DNA of 64,000 nt, taken from assembly GCF_014649395.1 (NCBI RefSeq), contig NZ_BMSY01000010.1:186001-250000 (forward strand), written 5' to 3'. Shown piece by piece: positions 62,569-64,000 of this stretch; positions within the stretch are counted from its first letter, which is position 1, and each line of letters starts with the position of its first letter. A program made the translations under genes and the position numbers. This DNA comes from Streptomyces aureoverticillatus. GTDB lineage: Bacteria; Actinomycetota; Actinomycetes; Streptomycetales; Streptomycetaceae. The notes beneath the pieces are model-generated. The model made no database searches. It had not been told where the DNA came from and was given only the letters and a program-made list of their open reading frames with translations.

Positions 62569-63408
62569 ATGCCCCAGCACACCTCAGGGTCCGACCGGGC
62601 GGCAGTTCCCCCAGCCGCCCGAAGCGGCGAGCGGGAGCGGCCACCCGCTCCCACGTCGCTGGACGAGCTGTGGCGGTCGTACAAGACGACGGGCGACGGG
62701 CGGCTGCGCGAGCAGTTGATCCTGCACTACTCGCCGCTCGTGAAGTACGTCGCGGGCCGCGTGAGCGTCGGTCTGCCGCCCAACGTCGAGCAGGCGGACT
62801 TCGTGTCGTCGGGGGTCTTCGGGCTCATCGACGCGATCGAGAAGTTCGACATCGAGCGGTCGATCAAGTTCGAGACGTACGCGATCACGCGGATCCGGGG
62901 CGCGATGATCGACGAGCTGCGGGCGCTCGACTGGATTCCGCGGTCCGTGCGGCAGAAGGCCCGCAACGTGGAGCGGGCGTACGCCACGCTGGAGGCGCGG
63001 CTGCGGCGCACCCCGTCCGAGGGCGAGGTCGCCGCCGAGATGGGCATCGCGGTGGAGGAACTGCACGCCGTCTTCAGCCAGTTGTCCCTGGCGAACGTCG
63101 TCGCCCTGGAGGAGTTGCTGCACGTCGGCGGCGAGGGCGACCGGCTGAGCCTGATGGACACCCTCGAGGACACCGCCGCAGACAATCCCGTCGAGGTCGC
63201 CGAGGACCGTGAGCTGCGGCGACTCCTCGCGCGGGCGATCAACACGCTGCCCGAGCGGGAGAAGACCGTCGTCACGCTGTACTACTACGAGGGGCTCACG
63301 CTCGCCGAGATCGGCAATGTGCTCGGGGTGACGGAGAGCCGGGTGAGCCAGATCCACACGAAGTCGGTGCTGCAGTTGCGGGCCAAGCTGGCCAGCTTCG
63401 GCCGGTGA
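62569..63408 (+). CDS. whiG: Sporulation sigma factor WhiG (sigma-28/FliA family)
   Basis: 279 residues. [16 protein letters not shown] and [14 protein letters not shown] match WhiG closely. Region 2: [21 protein letters not shown] and [23 protein letters not shown]; region 4: [22 protein letters not shown]. WhiG commits aerial hyphae to sporulation; its targets include whiH and whiI, and it is held by RsiG with c-di-GMP. Here it directly follows dprA. Confidence 0.98.
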   Translation: MPQHTSGSDRAAVPPAARSGERERPPAPTSLDELWRSYKTTGDGRLREQLILHYSPLVKYVAGRVSVGLPPNVEQADFVSSGVFGLIDAIEKFDIERSIKFETYAITRIRGAMIDELRALDWIPRSVRQKARNVERAYATLEARLRRTPSEGEVAAEMGIAVEELHAVFSQLSLANVVALEELLHVGGEGDRLSLMDTLEDTAADNPVEVAEDRELRRLLARAINTLPEREKTVVTLYYYEGLTLAEIGNVLGVTESRVSQIHTKSVLQLRAKLASFGR

Positions 63409-63533
63409 GCTGCTGGTGCGTGCCGGTACGTGAGGTGAATCGTCCCTGCCCGCGGCCACGCCCCGCGCTTCGGGGCCGTCGCTGCCAGGAGGAATGCCTG
63501 CCTGGCGGGCTCCCCTGGCGGGCGCCGCGTCCG

Positions 63534-63539
63534 TAAAGT
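63534..63539 (+). promoter_or_regulatory. -10 element of TetR gene (leaderless)
   Basis: TAAAGT 6 nt before the GTG at 63546, no ribosome site. Confidence 0.5.
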
Positions 63540-63545
63540 GGACGC

Positions 63546-64000
63546 GTGCCAAGGATTCGAGCGGCCTCTGTGGCCGAGCACCGGTCGATGCAGCGCGGCG
63601 CCCTGCTGGACGCAGCGCGTTCCCTGCTGTCCGAAGGCGGTACGGAGGCGCTGACGTTCCCGGCGCTCGCCGAGCGCACGGGACTCGCGCGCTCGTCCGT
63701 CTACGAGTACTTCCGCTCGCGCGCGGCCGTCGTGGAGGAGCTCTGCGAGGTCGACTTCCCCGTCTGGGCGGCGGAGGTCGCGGCTGCGATGGAGGCGGCG
63801 GACTCGCCGGAGAAGCAGGTCGAGGCCTATGTGCGGCGGCAGCTCGCGCTGGTCGGGGACCGGCGGCACCGGGCCGTGGTGGCGATCTCCGCGAGTGAGC
63901 TGGACGCGGGGGCACGGGAGAAGATCCGGGCCGCGCACGGTGGGCTTGTGGCCATGATCGTGGAGGCGCTCGGGGCGCTGGGGCATCAGGAGCCGCGGCT
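63546..64000 (+). CDS. TetR-family transcriptional regulator, 3' partial
   Basis: 151 codons visible, running off the window. QRGALLDAARSLLSEGGTEALTFPALAERTGLARSSVYEYFRSRAAVVEEL is a canonical TetR N-terminal HTH (residues 15-65). The downstream ligand-binding region (VRRQLALVGDRRHRAVVAISASELD) is variable and ligand unknown. GTG 63546 is supported by the -10 element. The frame stays open to base 64000. Confidence 0.9.
   Translation, partial: MPRIRAASVAEHRSMQRGALLDAARSLLSEGGTEALTFPALAERTGLARSSVYEYFRSRAAVVEELCEVDFPVWAAEVAAAMEAADSPEKQVEAYVRRQLALVGDRRHRAVVAISASELDAGAREKIRAAHGGLVAMIVEALGALGHQEPR

Overview
The window is high-GC actinobacterial chromosome and is almost certainly from a Streptomyces. 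It carries lineage markers: the developmental sigma factor WhiG, the differentiation regulator NsdA, a cluster of four tandem type I signal peptidases (sipWXYZ type), a lysine-tailed HU protein (HupS type), an AfsR/SARP regulator and a GlcP-type glucose permease. Gene order matches, as far as I recall it, the conserved hupS-to-whiG core of the S. coelicolor chromosome. Coding density is high, GTG/TTG starts are common, and many adjacent genes overlap by 1-8 nt.

Layout. 1-5500: 3' end of hupS, a small OB-like protein, cofC (F420 synthesis), plsC-gpsA (phospholipid synthesis), ddl (peptidoglycan) and a DUF3515 lipoprotein. 5500-12400: a stand-alone AsnC-type domain, thiL-thiD (thiamine), then a FAD monooxygenase and a large AfsR-type regulator separated by a 24-bp tandem repeat. 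12400-22800: rpmB, a FakA-like protein, recG, rsmD, coaD, a DivIVA-like coiled-coil protein and the yceD-rpmF-rnc-mutM block. 22700-26360: HxlR regulator divergent from a flavodoxin-like oxidoreductase around a perfect palindrome, a membrane-anchored CAP protein, acylphosphatase and a small coiled-coil protein. 26400-36000: smc, glcP, an LLM-class oxidoreductase, an NCS1 permease and ftsY. 36100-45600: a Prim-Pol-domain protein, nsdA, amtB-glnK-glnD with a GlnR-type site, then ffh. 45700-50240: an FtsH paralogue, a methyltransferase and an archaeal/eukaryotic-type prolyl-tRNA synthetase. 50500-58300: a SprT-like zincin, the ribosome-linked operon rpsP-khpA-rimM-trmD-rplS, four signal peptidases and a Nudix hydrolase. 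58300-64000: DUF2469, yraN-comM-dprA, whiG and the start of a TetR regulator cut by the window edge.

Functionally this is mostly housekeeping: ribosome and tRNA maturation, protein targeting and secretion (Ffh, FtsY, signal peptidases), chromosome structure and repair (HU, SMC, RecG, MutM, DprA), nitrogen sensing and glucose uptake. I see no prophage, transposase, cas gene or complete defence island.

The unexplained signals lie between and around the genes. A two-unit sequence resembling type I-E CRISPR repeats, with exactly 61-bp period, sits between glnD and ffh with no cas genes in view. Short tandem arrays have grown out of gene 3' ends, often copying the stop-codon region. A DNA-damage (PafBC-type) promoter at recG overlaps the obvious ATG. 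Seven genes look leaderless. Three near-identical 9-12-bp boxes, two of them 63 bp apart, lie in the glcP upstream region.
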